A stretch of DNA of 64,000 nt from Rhodobacterales bacterium (GCA_002747325.1 PDOZ01000031.1:1-64000); one strand, 5' to 3'; counted from the first letter of the stretch, positions 44,462 to 54,429 are shown. Notes: a model not told the origin generated them from the sequence alone. Numbers and translations: made by a program.

Positions 44462-45693
44462 TCCACCAGCCCGCCCATATCGGTGCCCAGATGGCGCGCG
44501 ACGGTGAAAATGTCTTTGTCGCCGCGCCCGCAGAGGTTCATCACCAGCAGATGATCGCGCGGCAGGGTCGGCGCGATTTTGGCCACATGGGCCAGCGCAT
44601 GTGACGGTTCCAACGCCGGGATGATGCCCTCGGTGCGGCACAGCAATTGGAACGCCTCCAGCGCCTCATCGTCGGTGATCGCGACATATTCCGCCCGCCC
44701 GGTTTCATGCAACCAAGCGTGTTCCGGCCCGATACCGGGATAGTCCAGCCCGGCGGAAATCGAGTGCCCCTCAAGGATCTGCCCGTCATCGTCCTGCAAC
44801 AGATAGGTCCGGTTGCCATGCAACACGCCGGGCCGCCCGCCGGTCAGCGAGGCACAATGTTCGAGTTTCTCGTTCACCCCCTTGCCCCCGGCTTCCACGC
44901 CGATGATGCGCACGGATTTGTCGTCAAGGAAGGGGTAAAACAGACCCATCGCGTTGGAGCCGCCGCCAATCGCCGCGACCAGACTGTCCGGCAGCCGCCC
45001 TTCCGCCGCCATAATCTGTGCGCGGGTTTCCTTGCCGATAATGGCCTGAAAATCGCGCACCATGGCGGGATAGGGATGCGGGCCGGCGACGGTGCCGATG
45101 CAGTAAAACGTGTCGCGCACATTGGTCACCCAGTCGCGCAGCGCGTCGTTCATCGCGTCTTTCAGCGTGCCGCGCCCAGACGTGACCGGCACCACCTCCG
45201 CGCCCAGAAGCTTCATGCGAAACACATTGGGCGCCTGCCGCTCCACATCATGCGCGCCCATATAAACCACGCATTTCAGGCCGAACTTGGCGCAGACGGT
45301 CGCCGTCGCAACCCCGTGCTGGCCCGCGCCGGTTTCCGCGATGATGCGCCCTTTGCCCATACGACGGGCGAGAATGATCTGACCCAACACGTTGTTGATC
45401 TTGTGCGCGCCGGTGTGGTTCAGCTCGTCGCGCTTGAGATAAATCTTCGCGCCGCCCAGCTCTTCGCTCAGGCGTTCGGCGTAGTAAAGCGGCGAGGGGC
45501 GGCCGACGTAATGCGTCCAGAGATCGTCCATCTCAGCCCAGAAACTCGCATCATCCTTGGCCCGCTCGTATTGCGCTTCCAACTCGAGGATCAGCGGCAT
45601 CAGGGTTTCGGATACGAACCGCCCGCCGAAATCGCCAAACCGGCCTTTCTCATTCGGCCCGTTCATGAACGAATTAAACAGATCTTCCGACAT
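44458..45693 (-). CDS. trpB: Tryptophan synthase beta subunit
   Basis: This 411-aa PLP enzyme makes tryptophan from indole and serine. The PLP lysine lies in HTGAHKINN near residue 92, the phosphate loop is GGGSNAMG near 239, and [19 protein letters not shown] and the CGRGDKD end are present. I chose ATG 45693 (MSEDLFNSF). It is the last gene in trpF-trpB, 22 bases after trpF. Confidence 0.97.
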   Translation of the reverse strand: MSEDLFNSFMNGPNEKGRFGDFGGRFVSETLMPLILELEAQYERAKDDASFWAEMDDLWTHYVGRPSPLYYAERLSEELGGAKIYLKRDELNHTGAHKINNVLGQIILARRMGKGRIIAETGAGQHGVATATVCAKFGLKCVVYMGAHDVERQAPNVFRMKLLGAEVVPVTSGRGTLKDAMNDALRDWVTNVRDTFYCIGTVAGPHPYPAMVRDFQAIIGKETRAQIMAAEGRLPDSLVAAIGGGSNAMGLFYPFLDDKSVRIIGVEAGGKGVNEKLEHCASLTGGRPGVLHGNRTYLLQDDDGQILEGHSISAGLDYPGIGPEHAWLHETGRAEYVAITDDEALEAFQLLCRTEGIIPALEPSHALAHVAKIAPTLPRDHLLVMNLCGRGDKDIFTVARHLGTDMGGLVD

Positions 45694-45715
45694 GGCGTCC
45701 CCCCAATGCTGCGCG

Positions 45716-46393
45716 TCACAGGTTGCGTTTAGCGTTGATCGGCGGGGCGGTAAAGCCGGTGCGTGCGGCGGCGCAAAAGGCGCGGATCGCCTCCGCATCC
45801 TTGATCCCCGGCGCGCGCTCCACGCCGGAAGACACGTCAACACAGGGCGCGCCAGTGCGCCGGATCGCTTCCACCACGTTGCCCGGCGCCAGTCCCCCCG
45901 CCAGCATCCAGCCCTCGGGCATCTTGCGCCCGACCAGCAAACGCCAATCAAAGCTCAACCCATTGCCGCCGGGCAGCGCCGCGCCCTTCGGCGCTTTGGC
46001 GTCGATCAACAGGCGGTCGGCCACCGGGGCGTAGGCGTCAATCGCGGCAAGGTCCGAGGCCTGCGCCACGCCAATGGCCTTCATCACGGGCACGCCAAAG
46101 CGCGCCCGAATTTCCGCCACCCGCTCCGGGCTTTCCCCGCCATGTAACTGCAACAAATCGAGCGGCACCTCGCCGGTGATGCGGTCCAGTTCCGCGTCGC
46201 TGGCATTCACCACCAACGCGACCCGACCCAAACCGGAGGGCGCCGCGCGCGCCAGCTTCGCCGCCTCTGCAACCGTCACATGGCGCGGACTTTTGGGAAA
46301 GAACACGAAACCGATCCAGCGCGCCCCCGCCGCATGGGCGACCTCGATCATCGCCGCATCGCGCAAACCGCAGATCTTTACCTCAGCGGCCAT
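45716..46393 (-). CDS. trpF: Phosphoribosylanthranilate isomerase
   Basis: This 225-aa TIM-barrel enzyme catalyses the Amadori step of tryptophan synthesis. VKICGLRD (catalytic Cys near 8), [19 protein letters not shown] and [10 protein letters not shown] with DVSSGVE are in order, including the catalytic Asp. It sits three bases after lapA and just before trpB. Confidence 0.96.
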   Translation of the reverse strand: MAAEVKICGLRDAAMIEVAHAAGARWIGFVFFPKSPRHVTVAEAAKLARAAPSGLGRVALVVNASDAELDRITGEVPLDLLQLHGGESPERVAEIRARFGVPVMKAIGVAQASDLAAIDAYAPVADRLLIDAKAPKGAALPGGNGLSFDWRLLVGRKMPEGWMLAGGLAPGNVVEAIRRTGAPCVDVSSGVERAPGIKDAEAIRAFCAAARTGFTAPPINAKRNL

Positions 46394-46396
46394 GAC

Positions 46397-46744
46397 CTAG
46401 CGCGCATCCTCCAACAGCGCCAACACGTCATCGCCCGGCTTCGCGGAAGTCTTCAAATCCTGCACTTCCCGCGCCAGATTAACCGCCGCCTTGCGCGCGC
46501 GCTTACCCTCCGCGCGCAGCTTATGCTCGCGGAAATACTCCCAGATGAAGCCGATCAGAATGCCCGCAATAATGCCCGCGAAAATCACCAGAAACAGCGG
46601 CACGGTGATCTGCCAACTCAGCCCCGCAAACCCGGCCAGCGCCTCCGGCAGCAAGTGCAACGTCACCGGCCCACGATTGGCCAGCGCAACCGTCACCAGC
46701 CCCACCGCCACAACGGCCAGAAAAACAATCCGAAGATACCGCAT
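46397..46744 (-). CDS. lapA: LapA-domain (DUF1049) membrane protein
   Basis: This 115-aa protein has two membrane segments (5-24 and 46-68) and a C-terminal charged helix (REHKLRAEGKRARKAAVN), the LapA/DUF1049 layout. In E. coli LapA works with LapB in controlling lipopolysaccharide synthesis; here no lapB is nearby. It sits between ihfB and trpF in the conserved order. Confidence 0.85.
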   Translation of the reverse strand: MRYLRIVFLAVVAVGLVTVALANRGPVTLHLLPEALAGFAGLSWQITVPLFLVIFAGIIAGILIGFIWEYFREHKLRAEGKRARKAAVNLAREVQDLKTSAKPGDDVLALLEDAR

Positions 46745-46747
46745 GAT

Positions 46748-47029
46748 TTACCCGCCGTTCAGCCGATCGCGCAACAATTTACCCGTCTTGAAAAACGGCA
46801 CGAATTTCTTGTCGACCTGAACCGCCTCGCCGGTGCGCGGGTTGCGCCCGATCCGGGCCTCGCGCTCCTTGACCGAAAACGCGCCAAAACCGCGCAGCTC
46901 AACCCGGTCCCCCCGCGCCATCGCCTCGATCACTTCGTCAAAAATCGTGCTCACGATCCGCTCCACATCCTGTTGATAGAGATGCGGATTTTCGTCGATT
47001 ACTTTCTGGATCAGTTCAGACCTGATCAT
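46748..47029 (-). CDS. ihfB: Integration host factor beta subunit
   Basis: This 93-aa HU/IHF-family DNA-bending protein starts [15 protein letters not shown]. The DNA-contacting arm [12 protein letters not shown] lies near residues 60-71. I chose ATG 47029 because GGGGGAAAGTG precedes it. It follows rpsA with its terminator between; a weak TTGTCA-N17-TCCTAT pattern in the gap may be its own promoter. Confidence 0.95.
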   Translation of the reverse strand: MIRSELIQKVIDENPHLYQQDVERIVSTIFDEVIEAMARGDRVELRGFGAFSVKEREARIGRNPRTGEAVQVDKKFVPFFKTGKLLRDRLNGG

Positions 47030-47254
47030 CACTTTCCCCCAGTTATTTCAAACGCGCGCAACGCGCACAGCCATTCTGCTCTCCATAGGAACAGAGGCGA
47101 GGCGACGTGACAAGCAAAACAGACATTTCAGCGCCGGAAGAGGCATATTTATGCGGGTTGCGGGGCCATTTACGCCGCTTTTATCGCCCCGAGCGCGGCA
47201 AAGCCGGGAAAAATCAGACGCTTACGCGAACGGCAAGCAAGCGATTCTCCGAAC

Positions 47255-47281
47255 AGAAAACGGCCCCGCACGGGGGCCGTT
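47255..47281 (-). terminator. Intrinsic terminator of rpsA
   Basis: On the minus strand AACGGCCCC pairs perfectly with GGGGCCGTT and TTC follows, 25 bases after the rpsA stop. Confidence 0.83.
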
Positions 47282-47305
47282 TCAAAAGATTTTGAGACGA
47301 AGGGA

Positions 47306-48985
47306 TTATTCTTCGCCCTTGAGCGCTGCACCGAGAATATCGCCCAACGACGCACCGGAATCGGAGGAGCCATACTGCTGCACCGCTTCCTTCTCTTCGG
47401 CAATTTCGCGCGCCTTGATCGACAGACCCAGACGACGGGACTTGCTGTCCACGTTAGTGACACGCACGTCAACCTTGTCGCCAATGCTGAAACGCTCGGG
47501 GCGCTGCTCGGCACGGTCGCGGCTGAGATCGGAACGACGGATGAAGGATTTCATACCCTCGTATTCCACCTCGATACCGCCATCTTCGATGGCCGAAACG
47601 GTCACGGTGATGATCTGACCGCGCTTCACGCCGCCAATCGCCTCGGCAAATGGATCGCCGTCGAGGTTCTTGATGGAAAGCGAAATGCGCTCCTTCTGCA
47701 CGTCGACCTCAGACACCACGGCAGCAACCATGTCGCCCTTGCGGTAGTTCTGAATGGCATCCTCGCCACGCTCGTCCCAAGACAGATCGGAGAGGTGAAC
47801 CATGCCGTCGATGTCGCCCGGCAGACCGATGAACAGACCGAATTCGGTGATGTTCTTGACCTCGCCCTCGACCTGCGTGCCTTCCGGATGGGTCTCTTCG
47901 AACACTTCCCACGGGTTGCGCTGAGTCTGCTTCAGGCCCAGAGACACGCGGCGCTTGGCACCGTCGATTTCCAGCACCATGACGTCGACTTCCTGGCTCG
48001 TCGAAACGATCTTGCCCGGATGCACGTTCTTCTTGGTCCAGGACATCTCGGAAACGTGTACCAGACCCTCAACACCCGGCTCCAGCTCAACAAACGCACC
48101 GTAATCGGTGATGTTGGTCACGCGGCCCTTATGCACGCTCTCCAGCGGATACTTGGCAGCCACCAGATCCCACGGATCTTCCTGCAACTGCTTCATGCCA
48201 AGGGAGATGCGGTGGGTCTCTTTGTTGATCTTGATAACCTGAACCTTGATGGTCTCGCCGATCGACAGGATCTCCGACGGATGGTTCACACGGCGCCACG
48301 CCATGTCGGTGACGTGCAACAGCCCGTCCACCCCGCCAAGATCGACAAACGCACCGTATTCGGTGATGTTCTTGACCACACCGTCGACGCTGTCGCCTTC
48401 CGCCAGCTTGCCGATAACCTCGGCGCGCTGCTCGGCACGGCTCTCTTCCAAAATCGCCCGACGCGACACAACAATGTTGCCCCGGCGACGGTCCATCTTC
48501 AAAATCTGGAACGGCTGCTTCAGACCCATCAGCGGGCCCGCATCGCGCACCGGACGCACGTCAACCTGCGAACCGGGCAGGAACGCAACCGCACCGCCCA
48601 AATCGACGGTAAAGCCGCCCTTGACCCGACCGAAGATCGCACCTTCAACGCGCGCATCATCGGCATATGCCTTCTCCAGACGATCCCAGGCTTCCTCGCG
48701 GCGCGCCATCTCGCGGGAGATAACCGCTTCCCCGCGGGCATTTTCCGCCGCGCGCAGGTAAACCTCAACCTCATCGCCAACAGCGATTTCAGGCGCTTCA
48801 CCGGGATTTGCGAATTCTTTCAGATCAACGCGGCCTTCCATCTTGTAACCGACGTCGATGATGGCTTGACCCGCCTCGATGGCGATGACCTTGCCCTTGA
48901 CAACAGAACCCTCTTTGGGAGTGTCGATCTCGAAGCTTTCATTCAGGAGGGCTTCGAATTCCTCCATAGAGACATTAGCGCTCAT
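47306..48985 (-). CDS. rpsA: 30S ribosomal protein S1
   Basis: This 559-aa protein binds mRNA on the small subunit. Six S1 (OB-fold) repeats are visible, for example GRVTNITDYGAFVELEPGVE and EVKNITEFGLFIGLPGDIDG. I chose ATG 48985 (MSANVSMEEFEALLNE), behind AAGGAAAAC; the longer frame is not S1-like. It lies downstream of cmk with a terminator-like hairpin between, so it likely has its own promoter. Confidence 0.97.
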   Translation of the reverse strand: MSANVSMEEFEALLNESFEIDTPKEGSVVKGKVIAIEAGQAIIDVGYKMEGRVDLKEFANPGEAPEIAVGDEVEVYLRAAENARGEAVISREMARREEAWDRLEKAYADDARVEGAIFGRVKGGFTVDLGGAVAFLPGSQVDVRPVRDAGPLMGLKQPFQILKMDRRRGNIVVSRRAILEESRAEQRAEVIGKLAEGDSVDGVVKNITEYGAFVDLGGVDGLLHVTDMAWRRVNHPSEILSIGETIKVQVIKINKETHRISLGMKQLQEDPWDLVAAKYPLESVHKGRVTNITDYGAFVELEPGVEGLVHVSEMSWTKKNVHPGKIVSTSQEVDVMVLEIDGAKRRVSLGLKQTQRNPWEVFEETHPEGTQVEGEVKNITEFGLFIGLPGDIDGMVHLSDLSWDERGEDAIQNYRKGDMVAAVVSEVDVQKERISLSIKNLDGDPFAEAIGGVKRGQIITVTVSAIEDGGIEVEYEGMKSFIRRSDLSRDRAEQRPERFSIGDKVDVRVTNVDSKSRRLGLSIKAREIAEEKEAVQQYGSSDSGASLGDILGAALKGEE

Positions 48986-49069
48986 AAGCGTTTGTTTTCC
49001 TTCATAGTTTATTCGGGCCACACGGTTGTCTCCGCGGGTCTTTGACACAATTTGGCCGACAGAAACGCA

Positions 49070-49103
49070 GAAAAAACAAAGAGGGCCGGAACTTCCCGAC
49101 CCT
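49070..49103 (-). terminator. Intrinsic terminator between cmk and rpsA
   Basis: On the minus strand AGGGTCGG pairs with CCGGCCCT (one G-U) over a 6-nt loop, then CTTTGTTTTTTC. It would stop aroA-cmk transcripts before rpsA. Confidence 0.82.
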
Positions 49104-49234
49104 GCTCATTTCCCCTGCATCGCGGCATTTACACCTTGTCGACACGGCCCATATACCCACCACCCCCCATAAAAACAAGCCCAAACCCGCCTTCTTCAGC
49201 AGAAGAAAACGATAAACCGGAATCACACCGCGCC

Positions 49235-49322
49235 GCCTCTCAATCTGCGCATCGCAGATTTCGAACGCGAATTTTGACACCTCAACCAACCTGAAATCAT
49301 TTTCTTCTTAGCGAAAATACTC
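49235..49322. repeat. Composite 88-bp repeat with covarying hairpin, copy 2
   Basis: Same order of blocks as 28305-28394: GCCTCTC, hairpin ATCTGCG-CAT-CGCAGAT (49243-49259), TTTCGAACGCGAATTTTGA, spacer, motif copy D. The hairpin arms differ from copy 1 but still pair fully. Confidence 0.75.
49302..49322 (-). repeat. GAGTATTT...CTAAGAAGAA motif, copy D
   Basis: The minus strand reads CCCG then GAGTATTTTCGCTAAGAAGA plus A, 40 bases after the cmk stop and directly after two GC hairpins. Confidence 0.8.
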
Positions 49323-49330
49323 CGGGGTGA

Positions 49331-49361
49331 ATGAGCGCGCAGCGCTCAGAGGGGCAGCGCC
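49331..49361 (-). terminator. Tandem GC hairpins after cmk
   Basis: AGGGGC-GCT-GCCCCT and GAGCGC-TGC-GCGCTC (minus strand) stand just after the cmk stop and are followed by CCCGGAGTATTTT. Together with motif copy D this looks like a transcription end. Confidence 0.6.
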
Positions 49362-49362
49362 C

Positions 49363-49968
49363 CTACCCTCCGCAAGCCGCAATCGCCGCCGCCACCGCCG
49401 CCTCGATCGACAGCTCCGACGTATCAATCACCACCGCGTCCGCCGCCGGCTTCAAAGGCGCCTCGGCGCGGTTCATGTCCCGCGCATCCCGCGCGCGCAC
49501 ATCCGCCAAAACCGTTTCCCGATCTACCTCATGCCCCTTGCCCTGAAGCTCCAGAAACCGCCGCTCCGCCCGAACCTCCGGGCTGGCCGTAACAAAGAGC
49601 TTCACCGGCGCCTCAGGGCAAATCACCGTGCCAATGTCGCGCCCATCCAGAACCGCGCCGCCCTCCCGCGCCGCAAAAGCGCGCTGAAAATCCACCAGCG
49701 CCGCCCGCACCTCCGGGATCACCGCCACCCGGCTCGCCGCCTGCGCCACCTCCGGCGTGCGCAATTCCCCGTGCAAATCCGATGGCACCAGATCACGAGC
49801 CGCCTGCGCCGGGTCCGCCCCCGCCAAAACCTTCGCGCCAACCGCGCGATATAACAGCCCCGTATCGAGATGAGCAAAGCCGAAATGCGCCGCGACTGCC
49901 TTGGAAATCGTGCCCTTGCCCGCCGCTGCCGGACCATCAATCGCAATGGTAAACGCCCGTTTCGTCAT
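49363..49968 (-). CDS. cmk: Cytidylate kinase
   Basis: This 201-aa enzyme phosphorylates CMP and dCMP. P-loop [17 protein letters not shown] lies near residues 9-25, [10 protein letters not shown] near 36 and [12 protein letters not shown] near 103. Length is close to the short form. The start overlaps the aroA stop by four bases (ATGA). Confidence 0.96.
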   Translation of the reverse strand: MTKRAFTIAIDGPAAAGKGTISKAVAAHFGFAHLDTGLLYRAVGAKVLAGADPAQAARDLVPSDLHGELRTPEVAQAASRVAVIPEVRAALVDFQRAFAAREGGAVLDGRDIGTVICPEAPVKLFVTASPEVRAERRFLELQGKGHEVDRETVLADVRARDARDMNRAEAPLKPAADAVVIDTSELSIEAAVAAAIAACGG

Positions 49969-51320
49969 GCCTTGTTCCTCCGCACAATCTGCGCCCCAAG
50001 CGCCGCCATCAACGGCTCAAAAATCGGGAACGAGGTGGCAATCGGCGCCCCGTCATCGACCGAGACCGGCTTCGCACTTGCCATCCCCAAGATCAAAAAC
50101 GACATGGCAATCCGGTGATCAAGCCGCGCCGCCACCGTGCCGCCGCCGGGCACCCCTTCCGGCCCCAGCCCGTCCACGGCCCACCAATCCTCTGCCTCAT
50201 CCACCGCAACCCCGTTGGCGCGCAAGCCCTGCGCCATAGCATCAATCCGGTCGCTCTCCTTGACCCGCAATTCATGCACCCCCGGCATCTCCGTGCGCCC
50301 GGTCGCATTGGCCGCGACCACCGACAGAATGGGATATTCATCAATCATCGACGCCGCCCGCTCCGGCGGCACCGTAATGCCGCGCATATTCGGCGAGAAG
50401 CGTGCCCGCAGATCCGCCACCGGCTCGCCCCCCTCCTCGCGCGCATTCTCATAAGTCAGATCCGCGCCCATCTCGCGCAAGGTGGTAAACAGCCCGGCAC
50501 GGGTCGGGTTCAGCCCGATATTGGGCACCAACACATCCGACCCCGGCACAATCAGCGCCGCACAAACCGGAAACGCCGCCGAACTGGGATCGCGCGGCAC
50601 CACAATGTCCTGCGCCACCAATTCCGGCCGCCCCTGGAGCGTAATCACTCGCCCCTCATCAGTCTCTTCGGTGCGAATCTGCGCGCCAAACCCGACCAGC
50701 ATCCGCTCGGTGTGATCGCGCGTCGCTTCGCGCTCAATGACAACCGTTTCCCCCGGCACATTCAGCCCCGCCAGCAACACCGCCGACTTGACCTGCGCCG
50801 ACGCCATCGGCGTCTGATAGCGCACCGGCACCGGCTCCACCGCGCCAACAACCGTCATCGGCAAACGCCCGCCCGCGCGGCCAAAACTCTGCGCGCCAAA
50901 CAACGCCAACGGTTCTATGACCCGCCCCATCGGACGCGAACGCAGCGAAGCATCGCCGGTGAAGGTCGCGGTAAGCCCCGTGGTCGCCATGCAGCCCATG
51001 ATCAGCCGAACGCCGGTCCCCGCATTGCCGCAATCAATCACATCTTCCGGCTCACAAAACCCACCGACACCAACCCCGTTGATGCGCCATTCCCCCTCGC
51101 CAAGCCGCTCCACCCCGGCACCAAAAGCCCGCATCGCCTCCGCCGTGGCCAACACGTCCTCGCCCTCCAGCAGCCCGGTCACATAGGTCTCGCCAACCGC
51201 CAGCGCCCCCAAAATCAAGGCCCGGTGCGAGATCGACTTGTCCCCCGGAACCAGCGCCTCCCCCGTCAACGGACCGGATTTGCGCGAAGTCATCGGGATA
51301 GGTGTGGCGTGGCTGGACAT
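49965..51320 (-). CDS. aroA: 3-phosphoshikimate 1-carboxyvinyltransferase (EPSP synthase)
   Basis: This 451-aa shikimate-pathway enzyme has [18 protein letters not shown] near residue 20, [27 protein letters not shown] near 92 and [13 protein letters not shown] near 118. The sequence pattern is like class II EPSP synthases (CP4 type), common in alphaproteobacteria. In class II the residue after NA is often Ala; here it is Gly. I chose ATG 51320 behind GAGGGGTTCC. Confidence 0.95.
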   Translation of the reverse strand: MSSHATPIPMTSRKSGPLTGEALVPGDKSISHRALILGALAVGETYVTGLLEGEDVLATAEAMRAFGAGVERLGEGEWRINGVGVGGFCEPEDVIDCGNAGTGVRLIMGCMATTGLTATFTGDASLRSRPMGRVIEPLALFGAQSFGRAGGRLPMTVVGAVEPVPVRYQTPMASAQVKSAVLLAGLNVPGETVVIEREATRDHTERMLVGFGAQIRTEETDEGRVITLQGRPELVAQDIVVPRDPSSAAFPVCAALIVPGSDVLVPNIGLNPTRAGLFTTLREMGADLTYENAREEGGEPVADLRARFSPNMRGITVPPERAASMIDEYPILSVVAANATGRTEMPGVHELRVKESDRIDAMAQGLRANGVAVDEAEDWWAVDGLGPEGVPGGGTVAARLDHRIAMSFLILGMASAKPVSVDDGAPIATSFPIFEPLMAALGAQIVRRNKA

Positions 51321-51452
51321 GGAACCCCTCATGGTTAAGCCCCCAATCCCTACAAAATGCAGCCCACCGGGTCCAGCACCCTCGACGCGCCATTTTCTTG
51401 AGGCTATGGTTTAGCCCAATCGACCTTCGGCACAGAGTAAAGGAGAAGCGCG

Positions 51453-51764
51453 ATGTTTATTGCCATGAACCGTTTCAAAGTGGTCAAAGGCTATGAAGAC
51501 GAGTTTGTCGAAATCTGGAAAAACCGCGACCGTCGGTTGAAAGAACTGGACGGCTTCGTCAGCTTCGCCATGCTGCGCGGCGCCGAACACGACGAATACA
51601 CCCTGTTCGCCAGCCACACGACCTGGGAGAGCGAAGCGCATTTCACCGCATGGACCGAGTCGGAACAATTCCGCACCGCCCATAAGAAAGCCGAACAGCA
51701 TTCAGTGAAATACATGGGCCCGCCTAAATTCGAAGGCTTCACCGTCATCCTCGAGGAAAACTGA
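51453..51764 (+). CDS. Antibiotic-biosynthesis-monooxygenase-fold protein (HmoA-like haem degradation type)
   Basis: This 103-aa ferredoxin-like fold protein opens MFIAMNRFKVVKGYEDEFVEIWKNR and continues with GFVSFAMLRGAEHDEYTLFASHTTWES and FTAWTESEQFRTAH. These are typical of ABM proteins of the IsdG/HmoA type that open haem to release iron. The start at 51453 follows AAAGGAGAAGCGCG. The next gene begins at its stop. Confidence 0.85.
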   Translation: MFIAMNRFKVVKGYEDEFVEIWKNRDRRLKELDGFVSFAMLRGAEHDEYTLFASHTTWESEAHFTAWTESEQFRTAHKKAEQHSVKYMGPPKFEGFTVILEEN

Positions 51765-52118
51765 TTGACCCTGACCTTCCCGCGCCCCCGTGACGAAGAA
51801 CCTTTCGCATGGGGGCTTGGCGGGCCAGAGCCGGTGGAAATCTGGGAACGCTTTTCCCCGGCTTATGAGGCGCAGCTTCAGCGAATAGCGCAAACCCTGC
51901 AAGCCTTGGGTTTCGCGCCAGAAGTCGGCGGGGCGGGATCGGAAGACGGCGAATATCTGCGCGCCGAATACCAACCGGACCCGCGCATCGTCTTCTTCCA
52001 ACACCTCGAAGACCCCGCCGAAGCGCGCTTCTTACAGTCGCTCGCCGGAGATGCGCTGCGCGACTGGATCATTTCCGACTGGATCAGGAGCTATCAGACA
52101 CAGCCTCCACCGCCTTGA
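51765..52118 (+). CDS. Hypothetical protein coupled to the HmoA-like gene
   Basis: This 117-aa cytoplasmic protein (LTFPRPRDEEPFAWGLGGPE...) starts at TTG 51765 right after the upstream stop, with GAGGAAAAC as ribosome-binding site. It has no signal or membrane segment and no recognised domain. The tail overlaps the convergent gene at 52084 by 35 bases. Co-expression with the haem-related gene is likely; function unknown. Confidence 0.6.
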   Translation: MTLTFPRPRDEEPFAWGLGGPEPVEIWERFSPAYEAQLQRIAQTLQALGFAPEVGGAGSEDGEYLRAEYQPDPRIVFFQHLEDPAEARFLQSLAGDALRDWIISDWIRSYQTQPPPP

Positions 52119-52482
52119 TCCGCTTTTGCACCGCGCTGCGGAAGCGGATATTTTCTCTGGTCTGGCGCTTTTCGCGATGTTCGATGAAGATCACCGTCGC
52201 CACACTGCCGATCAGCGCCGCGCCCATTTCAAAGACCAGATCGACCGACACATCAACGAACAACTGCTCGTATTCGTCGAGCATCTTAACCGCAATGATC
52301 TTGGACAACAGCATCAGCACCGCCGCGATGCCAAGGATGCTCCACAGGCTGCGGCTGCTCAGGCTTTCGCGTTCGTTAATCAGATCCAGCAGATCGGGTT
52401 CGCACTGCAGGCGGCGAATGTGATCGTCGGTCAGGTCTTCGGCACTGCCGTAGAGGATGATGTCGGTCAGGGAGGTGGTCAT
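52084..52482 (-). CDS. Two-TM membrane protein, unknown function
   Basis: This 132-aa protein has membrane segments near residues 47-66 and 80-102 and a basic coiled C-terminus (EHREKRQTRENIRFRSAVQKR). It lies three bases after the ZIP gene on the same strand, so it may be co-transcribed with it. No family recognised. Confidence 0.62.
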   Translation of the reverse strand: MTTSLTDIILYGSAEDLTDDHIRRLQCEPDLLDLINERESLSSRSLWSILGIAAVLMLLSKIIAVKMLDEYEQLFVDVSVDLVFEMGAALIGSVATVIFIEHREKRQTRENIRFRSAVQKRIKAVEAVSDSS

Positions 52483-52485
52483 GGT

Positions 52486-53409
52486 TCAGACTTCCAGAAG
52501 ATTTGCCGCGATAAAGGTTAACAGAAAGCCGCTGGCGGCGATGGGGCCGGACAGGGCGTGGATGTCCTCGAAGGCTTCCGGGATCATGGTGTCGATGATC
52601 ATGACGAAAATCGCCCCCGCCGCGCTGGCCACCGCCACCGCAACCCAGACCGGCCCCAGCCCGCCGATCACCGCATAGCCGAGCCAGGCGGAGAAGATGC
52701 AGGCCACGGTGATGCCACCCCAGAGGGTGAAGATGAACCGCCCGGACAGCCCCGCGGTTTTCATGCCGACGGTACTGGACAACCCTTCGGGCAGGTTCGA
52801 GATGAACACCGCCAGCACCGTGACCAAAGCCACGCCATGCCCGTCGAGCAGGCTGGTGCCAATCGCCGCCGCTTCGGGCATCCCGTCGAGCAGCGCGCCC
52901 AGGGCAATGGCCAGCGAGGCCGCCGCCGCTGCGCCCGCGCGTTTGCCCGGCGCCCCGTTGCCCGGCCCGTTACCGGCTCCGTCAGCCGGCGCATCGTTAC
53001 CCAATTCGGCACCCGTCCTACTACCCGCGCCGACACCCGGCGCAAGATGATTAAGCGCGCGATGATCCGCCCCGCGATGATCCAACGCGCGCGCATCCAG
53101 CCCGCTGCCGCCCGGCACCCGAGACCGCTTGCGATGCTTCGCGCCTTTGCGCGCCAGCGCCGCATTCGCCCCGGCAAACAAGCCACCGCCCAGCATAAAG
53201 CCGCCAACCGCAGGCCAGACCCCGCCCAGAGCCAGCGCCTCCGGCATCAGCGTGAAGCCCAGACAGGCCACCAGCACGCCCACGCCAAAGGCCATGACCC
53301 CGGCGCTAACCCGCCGCGGCACCTGCAAAAAATACCCGCCCGCAGCGCCAATCAACAAAGCCGCCCCGGCCAATCCGCCCCAAAGCGCCGCCTGTAACGC
53401 AAGTGCCAT
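52486..53409 (-). CDS. ZIP-family metal transporter
   Basis: This 307-aa polytopic protein has the ZIP motifs ALGALLDGMPEAAAIG (near 166-181) and FISNLPEGLSS (near 203-213) with metal-binding acid residues. Between TM3 and TM4 is an unusual 65-residue loop rich in Gly, Ala, Asp, His and Arg (for example ALDHRGADHRALNHL), which is repetitive at the DNA level too. The direction of transport is usually into the cytoplasm; metal unknown. Confidence 0.85.
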   Translation of the reverse strand: MALALQAALWGGLAGAALLIGAAGGYFLQVPRRVSAGVMAFGVGVLVACLGFTLMPEALALGGVWPAVGGFMLGGGLFAGANAALARKGAKHRKRSRVPGGSGLDARALDHRGADHRALNHLAPGVGAGSRTGAELGNDAPADGAGNGPGNGAPGKRAGAAAAASLAIALGALLDGMPEAAAIGTSLLDGHGVALVTVLAVFISNLPEGLSSTVGMKTAGLSGRFIFTLWGGITVACIFSAWLGYAVIGGLGPVWVAVAVASAAGAIFVMIIDTMIPEAFEDIHALSGPIAASGFLLTFIAANLLEV

Positions 53410-53495
53410 CTCCGTCCCCTATAACATGCGATTCGTTTATAATGTCTTAACAGGATTGGAAATTTTTTCGCGCACAACCCGGAAAACGCTCCCCC

Positions 53496-53918
53496 TCACC
53501 GCGCCGCCAAACAATCGGCCAGCACATCGCGCCCGTAAAGCAGATTAAACACCGGCGCAGCGCCTTCGGTCCAGAACGTATGCAGCCGATAGGACCAACC
53601 CCAGATTTCCGCCCGCGCATCCGCCCCTTCTCCGCGCACCAACACAAGGCCGAAATGAAACGGTTTGGCCTGTTCGCTGTTCAGCACCGCATCGCGGAAA
53701 TCTTGACCGGGCGCGAACCATGTGTCGCCCTCCCCTACCAGCCGAACCACCGGGTAATCGCCCTGAATGAACGCGCCCACAAACAGGCAGTTCTGCGCAT
53801 CGCCCACGACCCGCGCCCGCTCCGCAAACACATGGTTCCGATAGGCCCGTTTGCCCAGCGGAACGGCGATCAGGACTGCAAGCGCAAGCAATATGAGAAG
53901 GATACTTGTTTTACGCAT
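53496..53918 (-). CDS. Single-TM hypothetical protein
   Basis: This 140-aa protein has an N-terminal membrane anchor (TSILLILLALAVLIAVPLG). Two Cys (QNCLFVGAF and ADCLAAR) lie in the external part. Tryptophan-rich WGWSYRLHTFW lies near residue 108. No domain recognised. It is flanked by the ZIP gene and the GNAT gene on the same strand with gaps of 86 and 46 bases. Confidence 0.6.
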   Translation of the reverse strand: MRKTSILLILLALAVLIAVPLGKRAYRNHVFAERARVVGDAQNCLFVGAFIQGDYPVVRLVGEGDTWFAPGQDFRDAVLNSEQAKPFHFGLVLVRGEGADARAEIWGWSYRLHTFWTEGAAPVFNLLYGRDVLADCLAAR

Positions 53919-53964
53919 TATCTTTCCCTCTTAGCCACAAGATGCCCGAGGCAGCAAACGCTGG

Positions 53965-54390
53965 CTAGACATCCATCGCACCGCCCCAGTCATAGACGAC
54001 AATGCCGCGGGTCTCCCGCGCCTTCAGTCCCCGATACAATGCGCGGGCGGCGCTGTTGTCTTCTTCCGTAGCCAGCCAGACCCCCTGACAACCATGCCCC
54101 CGCGCAAAATCGATCAGGCGGCGGCACAGCTCGGTTCCGATGCCTTGCTGGCGAAACGCCGCTTCCACGCCGACCTCATTGAGGAAAAAGGCCGGAGCTT
54201 GGTCGGGGTGCAGGATCACCGTGCCGGAGGCAAAGCCAACCACATCGCCGCCCGACCGCGCAAAGATCAACTCATGCCCGTCGCTGGCCTGAAAGCGCGC
54301 CAGTTGCTGCAGGTCGACCGGGTTGTCGAACACGCTGGCATTTGCCAGAAGCGGGGCGATATCGGCGTCGAGCCGGTGATAGGCGATCAT
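53965..54390 (-). CDS. GNAT-family N-acetyltransferase
   Basis: This 141-aa protein has the acetyl-CoA motif V-E-A-A-F-R-Q-Q-G-I-G-T-E-L near residues 75-88 and NSAARALYRGLKARE near 112-126. The opening VFDNPVDLQQLARF is reminiscent of AAC(3)-I-type proteins, but substrate cannot be called from this. It is the distal gene of a same-strand row with TfoX and HdeD. Confidence 0.8.
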   Translation of the reverse strand: MIAYHRLDADIAPLLANASVFDNPVDLQQLARFQASDGHELIFARSGGDVVGFASGTVILHPDQAPAFFLNEVGVEAAFRQQGIGTELCRRLIDFARGHGCQGVWLATEEDNSAARALYRGLKARETRGIVVYDWGGAMDV

Positions 54391-54429
54391 GGCTGTTATG
54401 GTAGCCCCTCGCCTGCCCCGCCAGCAAGT

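Larger units (their letters stand above)
48986..49362. other. 377-bp gap between cmk and rpsA
   Basis: No gene is supported. From the cmk side it holds two GC hairpins (49331-49361), composite repeat copy 2 (49235-49322) with motif copy D, an intrinsic terminator (49070-49103), and then the rpsA leader, where an rpsA promoter is expected but not pinned down. Confidence 0.7.

Noticed and set aside
47107..47295. Short plus-strand frame between rpsA and ihfB
   Set aside because: It runs through the rpsA terminator hairpin, has no ribosome-binding site of note and no protein-like features.
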